From positions 1-21,451 of the forward strand of contig CAYGKP010000017.1 in NCBI GenBank assembly GCA_964350605.1: a stretch of DNA of 21,451 nucleotides, given 5' to 3'. The notes under the pieces are model-generated. The model saw nothing but the letters and a program-made list of their open reading frames with translations. It had not been told where the DNA came from and did no database searches. The DNA comes from CAYGKP01 sp964350605 (GTDB taxonomy: Bacteria; Bacteroidota; Bacteroidia; Cytophagales; JAAEPT01). The translations under genes were made by a program, and so were the position numbers. Shown here piece after piece: positions 8,182 to 16,662 of the stretch (its first letter is position 1; each line of letters opens with the position of its first letter).

Positions 8182-10951
8182 CGCGCGAGCGGGCTAGCTC
8201 TTGGGCCAAAAAGCGCCCGGTGTGGCTTTCGAGAATCGCAGCAATGTCTTCCGGCGTTCCTTCGGCGAGCAAGTAGCCCCCGCCCCGTCCGCCTTCCGGG
8301 CCCATGTCGATCACCCAATCAGCGGCTTTTACCACATCCAGGTTGTGTTCGATCACGAGCACGGTGTTCCCTCGATCAACCAGCTTTTGCAGCACGTCGA
8401 GCAAGTGGGCAATGTCCTGAAAATGAAGCCCCGTTGTCGGTTCGTCCAGGATGTAGAGCGTCTGGCCCGTGTCGCGTTTCGAGAGCTCGGTGGCCAATTT
8501 GACGCGTTGCGCCTCGCCGCCCGATAACGTGGTGGCGTGCTGGCCCAAGGTGATGTAGCCCAGCCCTACTTCGTGGAGCAGCGCGAGTTTCCGCGAAATC
8601 GACGGATGGGCGGTGAAAAACTCCACCGCATCGTCAACGCGCATGTCCAGCACATCGGCAATGGATTTGCCTTTGTAACGTACCTCCAACGTCTGGCGGT
8701 TGTAGCGCTTGCCGCGGCATTCGGGGCATTCGACCTGCACATCGGGCAGGAAGTCCATCTCGATCACCTGCATCCCCCCGCCTTGGCAGGTTTCGCAGCG
8801 GCCACCCTTCACGTTAAAGCTGAACCGCCCCGGCTTATACCCGCGAATCTTCGCCTCGGGCAATTGCGCGAACAACGAGCGGATGTCCGAGAACACGCCC
8901 GTATAGGTCGCCGGATTCGAGCGCGGGGTGCGGCCAATCGGCGACTGGTCGACCTCAATCACTTTGTCAAGCTGCTCGATGCCCTCGATCTGGTCGTAGG
9001 GCAAGGGTTCGCGCTTGCTGCGGTAGAAATGCGTCGAGAGGGCCGGGTGCAGGGTACCGTGGATCAGCGAGGACTTGCCCGAGCCGGACACCCCCGTCAC
9101 GGCGATGAACTTGCCGAGCGGAAAGCGCACGGTCAGGTCGCGCAGGTTGTGACCTTTCGCCCCGCGCAGGACCAATTCGTTGCCGTTACCCGCCCGGCGG
9201 TGGTCGGGCATGGGCGTATCAATCTCGCCGCGCAGGTAGCCCGCCGTTAAGGTGTCTTGGGCCATCACTTCGGCGGGCAGGCCCGCGGCCATGATTTGGC
9301 CCCCGTTGCGGCCCGCGCCCGGTCCGATGTCGACCAGATAGTCGGCGGCGACCATCATGTCCCGGTCGTGCTCGACCACCAAGACCGTATTACCCAAATC
9401 GCGCAAGGCTTTCAAGGAATCGATCAGGCGTTGGTTATCGCGTTGGTGCAAGCCAATCGACGGTTCGTCAAGGATGTAGAGCACGCCGACGAGTTGCGTC
9501 CCAATCTGGGTCGCGAGGCGGATTCGTTGGGCCTCGCCACCCGACAAGGTGCGCAGCGGGCGGTTGAGGGTCAGGTATTCGAGACCCACATCCAGCAGAA
9601 AGCGCAGGCGTTTGCGCACCTCCTTCAGCGGTTCGGTGGCGATTTTTCCGGCGATCCCGCCCAAGCGGTCCTCCAAACCTTCGAGCCAGTCGGCCAATTC
9701 GGCCAAATCCATCCCGGCGAGGGCGGAAATGTTCTTGTCCTCCAGGCGGAAGTGGAGTGCCTCCTGGCGCAAGCGTTGCCCATGACATTCGGGGCATTCG
9801 CCCGTTTCCATGTAGTCCTTCGCCAAATCGAGGGCCCAATCGCTGCCGTTCTCGAAGAAGCGTCGCAACATGGGGATCACCCCCTCGTAGCCTTTCGAGC
9901 CGTTCAGGATTTTGTCCAGCACCTCCTCGGGCATCTGGTCAAGGGGCGTGGTGATTTGGTGGCCGAGCTTTTTGAGGGCCGCTTGCAAGTCGCGGAACAA
10001 GCCGATGTCGCGGTATTCCCCCAGTGCGGCAATCGCACCCCGCGAAATCGAAAGCGATTGGTCGGGAATCAGCGATTCCTTGGTAAACGCCTGGATGATG
10101 CCCAGGCCATTGCAACTGGGGCAAGCCCCGTACGGCGAGTTGAACGAGAACAGATTCGGCGCTGGGTCTTCGTAGGCCACGCCCGACTCAGGGTCCATCA
10201 AATGCTTCGAGAAAAAGTGGAGCTGCTGCTGCTCATCAATCACATAGACAGAGCCTTTGCCCACTTTCAAGGCGGTATCAATCGAAGCGGCTAAGCGCGC
10301 GTGGCCCTTCTCGTCCACCTTGATGCGGTCGATCACCACTTCGATGTCGTGGACTTTGTAGCGATCCAACTGCATCTTGGGGCCCATCTCCTGCAACTCC
10401 CCATCAATGCGAACGCGGGTGTAGCCCGACTTGCGCATCTGAAGGAACAACTCGCGGTAATGCCCCTTGCGGCCCTTCACGACCGGGGCCAAAATGGTAA
10501 CGGCTTGGCCGTCCAACCGCTCGCGGATGAGGGCTTTGATCTCCGTCTCGTTCTGGCGGATCATCGGGTTGCCATTCTTGTAGGAATAGGCCGTGCCCGC
10601 CCGGGCGTAGAGCACCCGCAGGTAATCGTAAATCTCGGTCAAGGTGCCTACGGTCGAACGCGGGTTGCGCGAGGTGGTTTTCTGCTCGATGGCGATGACC
10701 GGCGAGAGGCCATCGATCTTGTCGACATCAGGCCGCTCCAATTGACCAATGAACGAACGCGCGTAGGCCGAGAAGCTTTCCAAGTAGCGACGCTGGCCTT
10801 CAGCATAGATGGTATCGAACGCCAAGGACGACTTGCCCGAACCGCTGATCCCGGTGATGACCACCATCTGTTCGCGGGGCAGGCGAAGATTCAAATTGCG
10901 CAGGTTGTGGACCCGCGCGCCGTAGACTTCGATGTGGCCGATTTCGCTCAT
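8165..10951 (-). CDS. uvrA: Excinuclease ABC subunit UvrA
   Basis: I take the ATG at 10951 (928 residues), not the TTG at 10993, because MSEIGHIEVYGARVHNL matches known UvrA N-termini. Two ABC ATPase modules are present: Walker A with Lys40 (GISGSGKS) and Lys626 (GVSGSGKS), signatures LSGGEAQR in each half, and Walker B ILDEPSIGLHQRD and ILDEPTTGLHFQD. The C-terminal zinc finger is complete (Cys719, 722, 742, 745), and the CPECHG pair at 386/389 is present. The first zinc module keeps only Cys277/280; its partner pair is replaced around HLMDPESG. UvrA scans DNA for bulky lesions and loads UvrB. The start codon follows the transglycosylase stop by one base, so translation is likely coupled. 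Confidence 0.98.
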   Translation of the reverse strand: MSEIGHIEVYGARVHNLRNLNLRLPREQMVVITGISGSGKSSLAFDTIYAEGQRRYLESFSAYARSFIGQLERPDVDKIDGLSPVIAIEQKTTSRNPRSTVGTLTEIYDYLRVLYARAGTAYSYKNGNPMIRQNETEIKALIRERLDGQAVTILAPVVKGRKGHYRELFLQMRKSGYTRVRIDGELQEMGPKMQLDRYKVHDIEVVIDRIKVDEKGHARLAASIDTALKVGKGSVYVIDEQQQLHFFSKHLMDPESGVAYEDPAPNLFSFNSPYGACPSCNGLGIIQAFTKESLIPDQSLSISRGAIAALGEYRDIGLFRDLQAALKKLGHQITTPLDQMPEEVLDKILNGSKGYEGVIPMLRRFFENGSDWALDLAKDYMETGECPECHGQRLRQEALHFRLEDKNISALAGMDLAELADWLEGLEDRLGGIAGKIATEPLKEVRKRLRFLLDVGLEYLTLNRPLRTLSGGEAQRIRLATQIGTQLVGVLYILDEPSIGLHQRDNQRLIDSLKALRDLGNTVLVVEHDRDMMVAADYLVDIGPGAGRNGGQIMAAGLPAEVMAQDTLTAGYLRGEIDTPMPDHRRAGNGNELVLRGAKGHNLRDLTVRFPLGKFIAVTGVSGSGKSSLIHGTLHPALSTHFYRSKREPLPYDQIEGIEQLDKVIEVDQSPIGRTPRSNPATYTGVFSDIRSLFAQLPEAKIRGYKPGRFSFNVKGGRCETCQGGGMQVIEMDFLPDVQVECPECRGKRYNRQTLEVRYKGKSIADVLDMRVDDAVEFFTAHPSISRKLALLHEVGLGYITLGQHATTLSGGEAQRVKLATELSKRDTGQTLYILDEPTTGLHFQDIAHLLDVLQKLVDRGNTVLVIEHNLDVVKAADWVIDMGPEGGRGGGYLLAEGTPEDIAAILESHTGRFLAQELARSRVSAGA

Positions 10952-10952
10952 G

Positions 10953-11894
10953 CTAGAGTGTATCCGAATGAGCCGCCGTTTGGTTCCCGCCAACGGGCAG
11001 AACCAGCGTGTAGGTTTTGCCTTCTTCTTTGATGGTCAGGCTTTGCGCCCGCAGCCAGGGATTCAGGGTGAAGAGTGTTTTGTAAGTGGTCCCTTGCTCG
11101 ATGGCGAAGTCCACCAAGCTGGGGATCGTCTCGCTGACCGTCACGCGCCGGGTGGCTTCGGGGCGGTAATAGGCTGAATTGGGAATGCGGAAGCCATAGT
11201 CTGCGGGGTTCTCGAGCACCGCTTTGTAGGCCAGAATGCGGAACACGTAGCGTGAGGTCTCCTGATTTAAGAGCAGGTCGTAGTAGCTATCTGCCCGCTG
11301 GTTTCGCAGTTGGTTTTGCATGCCGCCCATCCCCAGGTTGTAGGATGCCGCTGCCGAGGTCCAGCTGCCGAACATCCGGTGCGCATCGCGGAAATACTTG
11401 CAGGCCGCCCGCGTCGATTTCTCGACGTGGTAGCGCTCGTCCACCTCGTCGTTGACTTCCAAGCCATAGTACTCGGCCGTTTGGGGCATGAATTGCCACA
11501 TCCCCTCCGCACCTGCGGGCGAGACGGGCTGGGTCAAATTGCTTTCCACAATGGCCACGTACTTGAGGTCCTCGGGCATACCCTCCTCTTTCAGGATTCG
11601 CTCGATGATTGGGAAGAAACGTCCGGTGCGCTTGGCAATCAGGATAGTCGAGGAGTGGTAATAAGTCGCCACGTGCAGCTCGCGATCCAAGCGTTCATGA
11701 ACCTCGGGGTCGCGCACGGGCACCCGTTCGCCACAGAAATCCAGGCGCAAGGGCACCTCGATGGAATAGACCTGGTAGCTCGAGTTGTCCTCGATCACGA
11801 GTTGTGGCCGCCCACGGATCTTGTCGAAGATCAGGTAGACTACGATGCCTGCCACAAGCAGGAAGAGAACGATGGTGGGGAGTCGGCGGCGCAC
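10953..11894 (-). CDS. Membrane-anchored lytic murein transglycosylase (MltD-like)
   Basis: A 313-residue protein. The start is a GTG at 11894: an in-frame stop lies 18 bases upstream and the next methionine is residue 106. Residues 7-23 form one membrane anchor after a basic RRR. The SLT domain spans about 90-240, with catalytic Glu117 in VAIVESNL, then GAEGMWQFMPQTA, AAASYNLGMGGM and ETSRYVFRILAYK, all typical of family 1D (MltD) enzymes that cleave glycan strands to 1,6-anhydro-MurNAc ends. The C-terminal PSLVDFAIEQGTTYKTLFTLNPWL region resembles a diverged LysM-like wall-binding unit. It lies between the LOG gene (65 bases) and uvrA (1 base). Confidence 0.92.
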   Translation of the reverse strand: MRRRLPTIVLFLLVAGIVVYLIFDKIRGRPQLVIEDNSSYQVYSIEVPLRLDFCGERVPVRDPEVHERLDRELHVATYYHSSTILIAKRTGRFFPIIERILKEEGMPEDLKYVAIVESNLTQPVSPAGAEGMWQFMPQTAEYYGLEVNDEVDERYHVEKSTRAACKYFRDAHRMFGSWTSAAASYNLGMGGMQNQLRNQRADSYYDLLLNQETSRYVFRILAYKAVLENPADYGFRIPNSAYYRPEATRRVTVSETIPSLVDFAIEQGTTYKTLFTLNPWLRAQSLTIKEEGKTYTLVLPVGGNQTAAHSDTL

Positions 11895-11959
11895 GAGCGA
11901 GTCGAAGCTAGGCTAACAACGCGCCACGCTTCCAGGTTTCCGGCCCAAGGAATTCGGAG

Positions 11960-12694
11960 CTAGAAATTGGGTTGAAGCAGGTAGCGGCTGTAGAACTCGT
12001 CAATGTAGCGAACTGCATCGATGGGTTCATCCACGATCTTGATCAAATCCAGGTCCTTCGCACTGATGTTGCCTTCTTTCTCCAAGAGAACCGCTTTGAT
12101 CCAATCCATCAAGCCGCCCCAGAACTCGGTACCAACTAGCACGATGGGGAACTTCCCCAGCTTCTGGGTCTGTACCAGGGTAATGGCCTCGAACAACTCA
12201 TCCAAGGTGCCCATGCCGCCGGGCATGCCGATGAAGCCTTGCGAATACTTCACGAACATGACCTTGCGCACAAAGAAATAATCGAAGGAAATCAGCTTGT
12301 CTTGGTCGATGTACTGGTTGCCGTTCTGCTCGAAGGGCAACACAATGTTGAGCCCCACCGACTTGCCACCTGCCCGGTGCGCGCCTTTGTTGCCCGCTTC
12401 CATGATGCCAGGTCCGCCGCCCGTGATCACCCCATACCCATGCTGGACCAATTGGTAGGCGATTTCCTCGGCCATCTGGTAGTACTTGTTGTCCGGCTTG
12501 GTGCGCGCCGAGCCGAAAATCGAGACACAGGGGCCGATCCGCCCGAGCTTCTCGAAGCCCTCGACAAACTCGGCCATGACCTTGAAGATGACCCAGGAGT
12601 CGTCGGTCTTGATTTCGTTCCAAGACTTCTCGGCGAAGGCCTTGCGGATGCGGCTTTCGTCCTTGTGGCCGTTTTCGGTGGTATGATCGCTCAT
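11960..12694 (-). CDS. LOG family protein (TIGR00730-type nucleoside 5'-monophosphate phosphoribohydrolase)
   Basis: I use the ATG at 12694 (244 residues, MSDHTTENGHKDE); a longer frame to 12784 would run into the upstream gene and has no conserved residues. The Rossmann-type core carries GSARTKPDNKYY, ITGGGPGIMEAGNKGA and the signature PGGMGTLDE at 158-166. Proteins with this signature hydrolyse cytokinin-like or purine nucleoside 5'-monophosphates to base and ribose 5-phosphate; in non-plant bacteria the physiological substrate is often unclear. The extra N-terminal helix of about 50 residues is common in Bacteroidota members. It follows the SDR gene by 34 bases in the same run. Confidence 0.9.
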   Translation of the reverse strand: MSDHTTENGHKDESRIRKAFAEKSWNEIKTDDSWVIFKVMAEFVEGFEKLGRIGPCVSIFGSARTKPDNKYYQMAEEIAYQLVQHGYGVITGGGPGIMEAGNKGAHRAGGKSVGLNIVLPFEQNGNQYIDQDKLISFDYFFVRKVMFVKYSQGFIGMPGGMGTLDELFEAITLVQTQKLGKFPIVLVGTEFWGGLMDWIKAVLLEKEGNISAKDLDLIKIVDEPIDAVRYIDEFYSRYLLQPNF

Positions 12695-12728
12695 GAGGTG
12701 GTTGAGATACGGGCGAGGGGCGCAGAAG

Positions 12729-13643
12729 TTACGACTTCGCGGGAAACAGCGCGGCCAGGGCCTTCTTAAGGTCTTGATAAACAAACTGGTAGCCAGCTCG
12801 CTGAATTTTCATGGGCGAAGCCCGAACCCCGCGAAGGGCAATCTTCGCCATCGAACCCATCGCGAGGTAGAGCACAAACGCAGGCACGTGAATGCCCAAG
12901 GCTTTTTTGCCCAAAGCTCCCGCCAGTTCGCGGGTGAAGATTTTGTTCGACACCCAGCCGGACGAGGTGGCGTTGTAGGTGCCACTCATCGCCTCGTTAT
13001 CCAAGGCATAGAGGAACATGCCCACGATGTCGTCGATGTGAATCCAGGGCATGGGCTGTTCGCCCGAGCCAAGGGGCGCACCAAGGCCCTTTTTGAATAG
13101 GGGAACCATGCGGTCTAAGCCGCCGCCATTGGGTGCCAATACAAAACCGATACGCAACGCCGTAACACGCCGCCCCCCTTCGCGGAGTTTGTCCTGGGCC
13201 TCTTCCCACTGGCGAGTCACTTTCGCCAGGAAGTCCTTTCCGGCTGCATCAGTTTCATCAAACACCTTCTTGTCCTTCGAACCGTACCAACCGACCGCCG
13301 AAGCGCAGACCACTGCTTTCACCCGGTTGGGCACATCGACCAAGGTTTTCGCCAAAAGCTCCGTGCCTTGCACGCGGCTTTCGCGAATCAAGCGGCGGCG
13401 TTTGGGCGTCCAGCGTCCGTCGGCCACACTGGCACCCGCCAGGTGAATGACGGCATCGGCCTCCTTGACGGCCTCGGCATTCAACTGGCCCGTTTGCCAA
13501 TCCCACCCGTAGGCAGAGACATCGGCATTCAGGTTTTCAGTGCGCGAAAGGTGGATCACCCGGTCGCCGCGTTTTTGCAAGGCTTCGGTCAGGTGCGAGC
13601 CGATCAGGCCCGTTCCGCCGGTGATGAGAATGGTTTGTGGCAT
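12729..13643 (-). CDS. TIGR01777 family SDR epimerase (YfcH/SulA-like)
   Basis: A 304-residue protein starting at the ATG at 13643; an upstream extension to 13850 encodes no conserved sequence and would overlap the opposite-strand gene. The dinucleotide-binding motif is Gly9-Gly-Thr-Gly12-Leu-Ile-Gly15 right after the start. VIHLAGASVADGRWT, ASAVGWYG and the C-terminal DUF1731 segment (VPAFVLYLAMGSMAKIAL to YQFVYQDLKKAL) define the YfcH-like TIGR01777 family. These are extended SDRs; some were named cell division inhibitor SulA by annotation transfer, without good evidence. NAD(P)-linked chemistry is likely, substrate unknown. It heads the minus-strand run that continues through LOG, transglycosylase and uvrA. 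Confidence 0.92.
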   Translation of the reverse strand: MPQTILITGGTGLIGSHLTEALQKRGDRVIHLSRTENLNADVSAYGWDWQTGQLNAEAVKEADAVIHLAGASVADGRWTPKRRRLIRESRVQGTELLAKTLVDVPNRVKAVVCASAVGWYGSKDKKVFDETDAAGKDFLAKVTRQWEEAQDKLREGGRRVTALRIGFVLAPNGGGLDRMVPLFKKGLGAPLGSGEQPMPWIHIDDIVGMFLYALDNEAMSGTYNATSSGWVSNKIFTRELAGALGKKALGIHVPAFVLYLAMGSMAKIALRGVRASPMKIQRAGYQFVYQDLKKALAALFPAKS

Positions 13644-13711
13644 GTGCGTTTCGATCGGTGTGGCAAGTTGGCTTGTGGAAAACAAACCCCCAAGTCTGGC
13701 ACACTGTTGGC

Positions 13712-13717
13712 TATCTT
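13712..13717 (+). promoter_or_regulatory. Possible -7/-10 box of the coiled-coil protein gene
   Basis: TATCTT followed by CG fits the Bacteroidota -7 consensus TAnnTTTG with one mismatch and lies 8 bases before the ATG at 13726. No matching TTG is seen at the expected upstream distance. The same bases form half of a small inverted repeat, CTATC-TTC-GATAG (13711-13723). Confidence 0.35.
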
Positions 13718-13725
13718 CGATAGAT

Positions 13726-14454
13726 ATGCGTGGTTTTTTGACTTTCGGCCTCTGTTTCGCGCTTGGCGTGGCGGGCCAGCCCTTTCTTTTTGCCCAAGAC
13801 TTGCACCCCGTTTCCGTCGAAGAACGAACCGAGCGGGTTTCCGGGGTCACCCATCCGGGCCTTTCAGTTGACCTGGTGCTGGGTGTCGACCCCGTGCGGG
13901 ACCTCTGGAAAAAGGAACTTAAGAAATACGGAAAAGTCTCGGCTCACGGTGAAATCCTTTCGATGGAAGGTGCCCTGATGCCCGACATTTCCAACGAGGC
14001 CGTAAACCTGACCTCCATGGTCACCACCGTGAGCGGGACCAGCCGCGTGTGGGTGTCGCTCCAAACCAATGGGGTCTACCTCGCGCCGAGCGAACCTGGT
14101 TATCGCAACGCCAAAAAGTGGCTCGAAGACTTTGGCCTTCGCGCCTACACCCAAGACATCAACACCCAAATCGCTGATGCGGAGCGCGCCGTCGAGGTTA
14201 AGGCAAAAGCCGAAGAAAAACTGGTCAAAGAATTCGAGCACCTGACCGCCCAACTGGACAAAAACATGGCCGATAGCCTCTCATTGGTCGAACAAGTGGA
14301 AGCCAACCGCCTCGACCGCGAGCAATTGCGCCTGCAACTCGACCAAAACGAAGTCAACCGTCAAGCGGCCCATGCTGAAGTGCTGAAAATGCAGCAGGCC
14401 CTCGAACTGACCAAAGGCAAGCTCGGCCAATTGCGCCGTAAGGAAGACGAGTAG
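13726..14454 (+). CDS. Secreted coiled-coil protein of unknown function
   Basis: A 242-residue protein from the ATG at 13726. Residues 1-24 are a Sec signal ending FLFAQ. A compact region (about 30-145, with DPVRDLWKKELKKYGKV and RVWVSLQTNGVYLAP) is followed from about residue 150 by a long charged helix rich in Glu, Lys, Gln and Leu, almost certainly a coiled coil. I recall similar Bacteroidota hypothetical proteins pairing this lysine-rich globular part with a C-terminal helix, but know no function. It is a single gene between the divergent SDR gene and the M1 peptidase, ended by a strong terminator. A periplasmic scaffolding or surface role is possible. Confidence 0.8.
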   Translation: MRGFLTFGLCFALGVAGQPFLFAQDLHPVSVEERTERVSGVTHPGLSVDLVLGVDPVRDLWKKELKKYGKVSAHGEILSMEGALMPDISNEAVNLTSMVTTVSGTSRVWVSLQTNGVYLAPSEPGYRNAKKWLEDFGLRAYTQDINTQIADAERAVEVKAKAEEKLVKEFEHLTAQLDKNMADSLSLVEQVEANRLDREQLRLQLDQNEVNRQAAHAEVLKMQQALELTKGKLGQLRRKEDE

Positions 14455-14482
14455 TCCTCAGATTTCGCACCCTACTCAATCA

Positions 14483-14507
14483 GCCCGCCCTTTCGGTGGG
14501 CTTTTTT
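14483..14507 (+). terminator. Rho-independent terminator
   Basis: GCCCGCC (14483-14489), loop CTTTC and GGTGGGC (14495-14501) form a 7-bp stem with one G-T pair, followed by six T. It ends the coiled-coil gene 28 bases after its stop codon. On the other strand no T run follows, so it acts in one direction. Confidence 0.9.
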
Positions 14508-14526
14508 GTGTTACGGGCAACCCGAG

Positions 14527-16206
14527 TCAGTTCACCAACTGGGTTTCCAGGTAGAAGTGGTCGGTGTCGAGTGAAAATTCCCGCCATTCTTCGACGGTCA
14601 TCCAAAGGTCCTGCCACTCGTCCGTGGGTTCGAGCCGCTGGCGTTTGCCGCCGATAACTACATCAACCGGGTACCTTGCTCGGGCCCAAGCCGGGTCGCC
14701 CCAGCGGTACGAGATGATGATCTTGTCCTTGAATTTGTTGCCCAGATGTAGCTGCAGAACAGGTAGTTCCGTTTGGTAGAGATAAGTCTGGAAGAAGGGC
14801 ACCAAGTTCATCTCCAACTTCTGGCTGAGGTAATCGACTAGGATGTCGGAAGTCAGGGGTCGGCCCTCGAGGTCAGTCATTGCACTGCGCAGGGTGCCCA
14901 AGAACCGCTTGTCGTCTGCGACCATTGCGCGCAGGGTGTGGAGCATCCAGGCGCCTTTGTAGTACATGTCGGCGGTTTCGAAGCCATCATACGCCTCGTC
15001 GATGGGGCCGGCGATGGGCTCGGTGCCTTGGATTAGGTCGCGTTGGTGGAGCAAGTACTCCCGGGCGATCTCTTGCCCATGGATGAGTTCGAGGTAGAGG
15101 GTCTCGGTGTAAGTGGTAAACGCCTCGTGGATCCACAGGTCACCGGGGTCGGCGGCGGTCAGGTGGTTGCCCCAATACTCGTGGCCGCTTTCGTGGATCA
15201 GGATGAAGTCGAAGCCAAAGGGGTTGTTCTTGTAGTTGTTGCCGTAGGCAATCGCGCCTTGGTGTTCCATGCCCCAATAGGGCGTCTCGACCAGGCTGTA
15301 GCCGTCGTTCCAGAAGGGGTACTTGCCATAGAGTAGTTCGAAGGCGAGCAGCATGCCCTTGGTCTGCTGGAAATGCGCCTTGGCTTTCGCCACGTTGTAG
15401 TCCAGCACCCAGTAGTGCAGGTCCAGGCTGTCGCCATCAAGGCTGACGTACCAATCCGTGATCTCCTCATAGGCCCCGATGTTGAGGGTCACGTTGTAGT
15501 TCGAGATGGGGTAGGTGGTTTTCCACTCCCATTCAGTGACGGCTGGCTGGCCTTTCGATTCATAGTGACGGGTTCGAAACAGCTGGCCATTGCTCTTGGC
15601 CGACACACCCAAAGAATCCGGTATTCTCACTGATACACGAAGGTTCTCAATCTTATCCCACCAAACGTTCTTCGTCGGCCACCACAGGTAGCCCCCCTCG
15701 TCCTGACACGCCACCCCGATCCACGGGCGGCCTAAGGAATCGGTCTCCCAGACAAAACCCCCGTCCCAGGGTGGCTGAACGGCTTCTTGGGGTTGACCAT
15801 CGTAGCGAATGACGACTTCAACTCGATCGCTCGGAAGCAACAACTCCTTGAAGTCGATAAAAATCTGATCCCCCTGGTGCCATTCCTTTCGGTTACTCGA
15901 AAAAGCTTCGCCCTCGGGTGCATTGACCCATATCGACATGCCACGGAATCGAAGCCGCTGATCCAGATCGATCTGCAATCGCTCGGTTGTGTCGAGAATC
16001 GTCATTCCGATACGTCCTTCGGCCTCTTGAATCTGTTTGCCTTTCGGATCGAGGGCGATTGTCAAGTGATAGCTGATCAGGTCATAGCACGTCCGCTCGG
16101 GCAACCGCTGGCCTAGGCGCATCTTCGCAGCCGCCAACTCCTGGGGTGTCTGGGCCACCAGCGCAGCGCTTCCCATAAAAATCACGAGCCAAAGCAGTGT
16201 TCGCAT
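14527..16206 (-). CDS. Secreted M1 family metallopeptidase
   Basis: I take the ATG at 16206 (559 residues) rather than a GTG at 16245 because it begins a standard signal peptide, MRTLLWLVIFMGSAALVAQ. The aminopeptidase-type motif is GMEHQG (Glu314), and the zinc site is His338-Glu339-Ser-Gly-His342 with Glu361 after 18 residues (HESGHEYWGN...WIHEAFTTYTE), so the gluzincin centre is complete. An N-terminal beta-sandwich (residues about 30-230) and a C-terminal beta region (about 480-559) flank it. It is shorter than classical PepN and resembles the compact M1 enzymes of Bacteroidota. It probably trims peptides outside the inner membrane. It is apparently monocistronic; its 5' end faces the orphan terminator at 16299. 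Confidence 0.95.
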   Translation of the reverse strand: MRTLLWLVIFMGSAALVAQTPQELAAAKMRLGQRLPERTCYDLISYHLTIALDPKGKQIQEAEGRIGMTILDTTERLQIDLDQRLRFRGMSIWVNAPEGEAFSSNRKEWHQGDQIFIDFKELLLPSDRVEVVIRYDGQPQEAVQPPWDGGFVWETDSLGRPWIGVACQDEGGYLWWPTKNVWWDKIENLRVSVRIPDSLGVSAKSNGQLFRTRHYESKGQPAVTEWEWKTTYPISNYNVTLNIGAYEEITDWYVSLDGDSLDLHYWVLDYNVAKAKAHFQQTKGMLLAFELLYGKYPFWNDGYSLVETPYWGMEHQGAIAYGNNYKNNPFGFDFILIHESGHEYWGNHLTAADPGDLWIHEAFTTYTETLYLELIHGQEIAREYLLHQRDLIQGTEPIAGPIDEAYDGFETADMYYKGAWMLHTLRAMVADDKRFLGTLRSAMTDLEGRPLTSDILVDYLSQKLEMNLVPFFQTYLYQTELPVLQLHLGNKFKDKIIISYRWGDPAWARARYPVDVVIGGKRQRLEPTDEWQDLWMTVEEWREFSLDTDHFYLETQLVN

Positions 16207-16298
16207 CCTTCCAAGTAACGAACTGGAACGCAAAGAAGTTGGCACGCAGGTTGCATACCCTTTCTCATTGCGTGTCCTGTTTGTTCGAGGTTTCTGAC

Positions 16299-16334
16299 GA
16301 AACGCCCAGCCCTTGGCTGGGCGTTTCTCTTTTT
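16299..16334 (+). terminator. Strong terminator-like hairpin with no plus-strand gene before it
   Basis: GAAACGCCCAGCC (16299-16311) and GGCTGGGCGTTTC (16315-16327) are perfect 13-bp arms around a three-base loop, followed by TCTTTTT. It points toward the DUF493 gene, 46 bases ahead. The only room for a transcript it would end is 16207-16298, opposite the M1 upstream region. It may end a small RNA, an M1 antisense transcript or act as an attenuator. Confidence 0.8.
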
Positions 16335-16369
16335 GGACCTCAGTGGGAACTCAAAATGCAGCGAGGCGT

Positions 16370-16375
16370 TATCTT
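16370..16375 (+). promoter_or_regulatory. Possible -7/-10 box of the DUF493 gene
   Basis: TATCTT lies 5 bases before the ATG at 16381 in otherwise GC-rich sequence. If it is the -7 element, the transcript would start at or within a few bases of the ATG. No clear TTG box is seen 17-23 bases upstream. Confidence 0.35.
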
Positions 16376-16380
16376 GCCTC

Positions 16381-16662
16381 ATGCCCAACGATCCGCAGTT
16401 TTACGATCGCCTACGCGTCACGCTCAACGAGCAAACCACTTGGCCGGCCGTTTACCTCTTCAAATTTATCGTGCCAGCCGACAATCGGAAGGTCGCGCTG
16501 ATCCAAGCGCTGTTCAACGAACAGACCTCCGAGATCCAGCAACGCAGCTCGGCGGAGGGGAACTACATCTCCGTCTCGATTCGCGAAGTGATGAGTTCAG
16601 CCGACGAGATCATCGCGATCTACCAAAAAGCCGAAGAGGTGGAGGGCTTGATCGCCCTCTAA
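16381..16662 (+). CDS. DUF493 family protein (YbeD-like)
   Basis: A 93-residue protein. The segment TWPAVYLFKFIVPADNRKVALIQALF, the later SAEGNYISVSIREVMSSADEIIAIYQKAEEVEGLIAL and the overall length match the DUF493 family, an alpha/beta ACT-like fold. In enterobacteria the homologue YbeD lies near lipB, with a proposed but unproven link to lipoate or regulation; that context is absent here. No catalytic residues are apparent. Its stop codon shares bases with the stop of the convergent SRPBCC gene (CTAA, 16659-16662). Confidence 0.88.
   Translation: MPNDPQFYDRLRVTLNEQTTWPAVYLFKFIVPADNRKVALIQALFNEQTSEIQQRSSAEGNYISVSIREVMSSADEIIAIYQKAEEVEGLIAL

Noticed and set aside
8537..11032. Long plus-strand frames opposite uvrA
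   Set aside because: They mirror the uvrA coding strand in a GC-rich genome and have no domain or signal.
12695..12784. N-terminal extension of the LOG protein
   Set aside because: It overlaps the upstream SDR coding end, has no similarity to the family, and MSDHTT gives a normal start.
16207..16298. Possible tRNA before the orphan terminator because of GTTCGAG
   Set aside because: No pairing partner for the T arm, no acceptor stem and no anticodon arm can be drawn.
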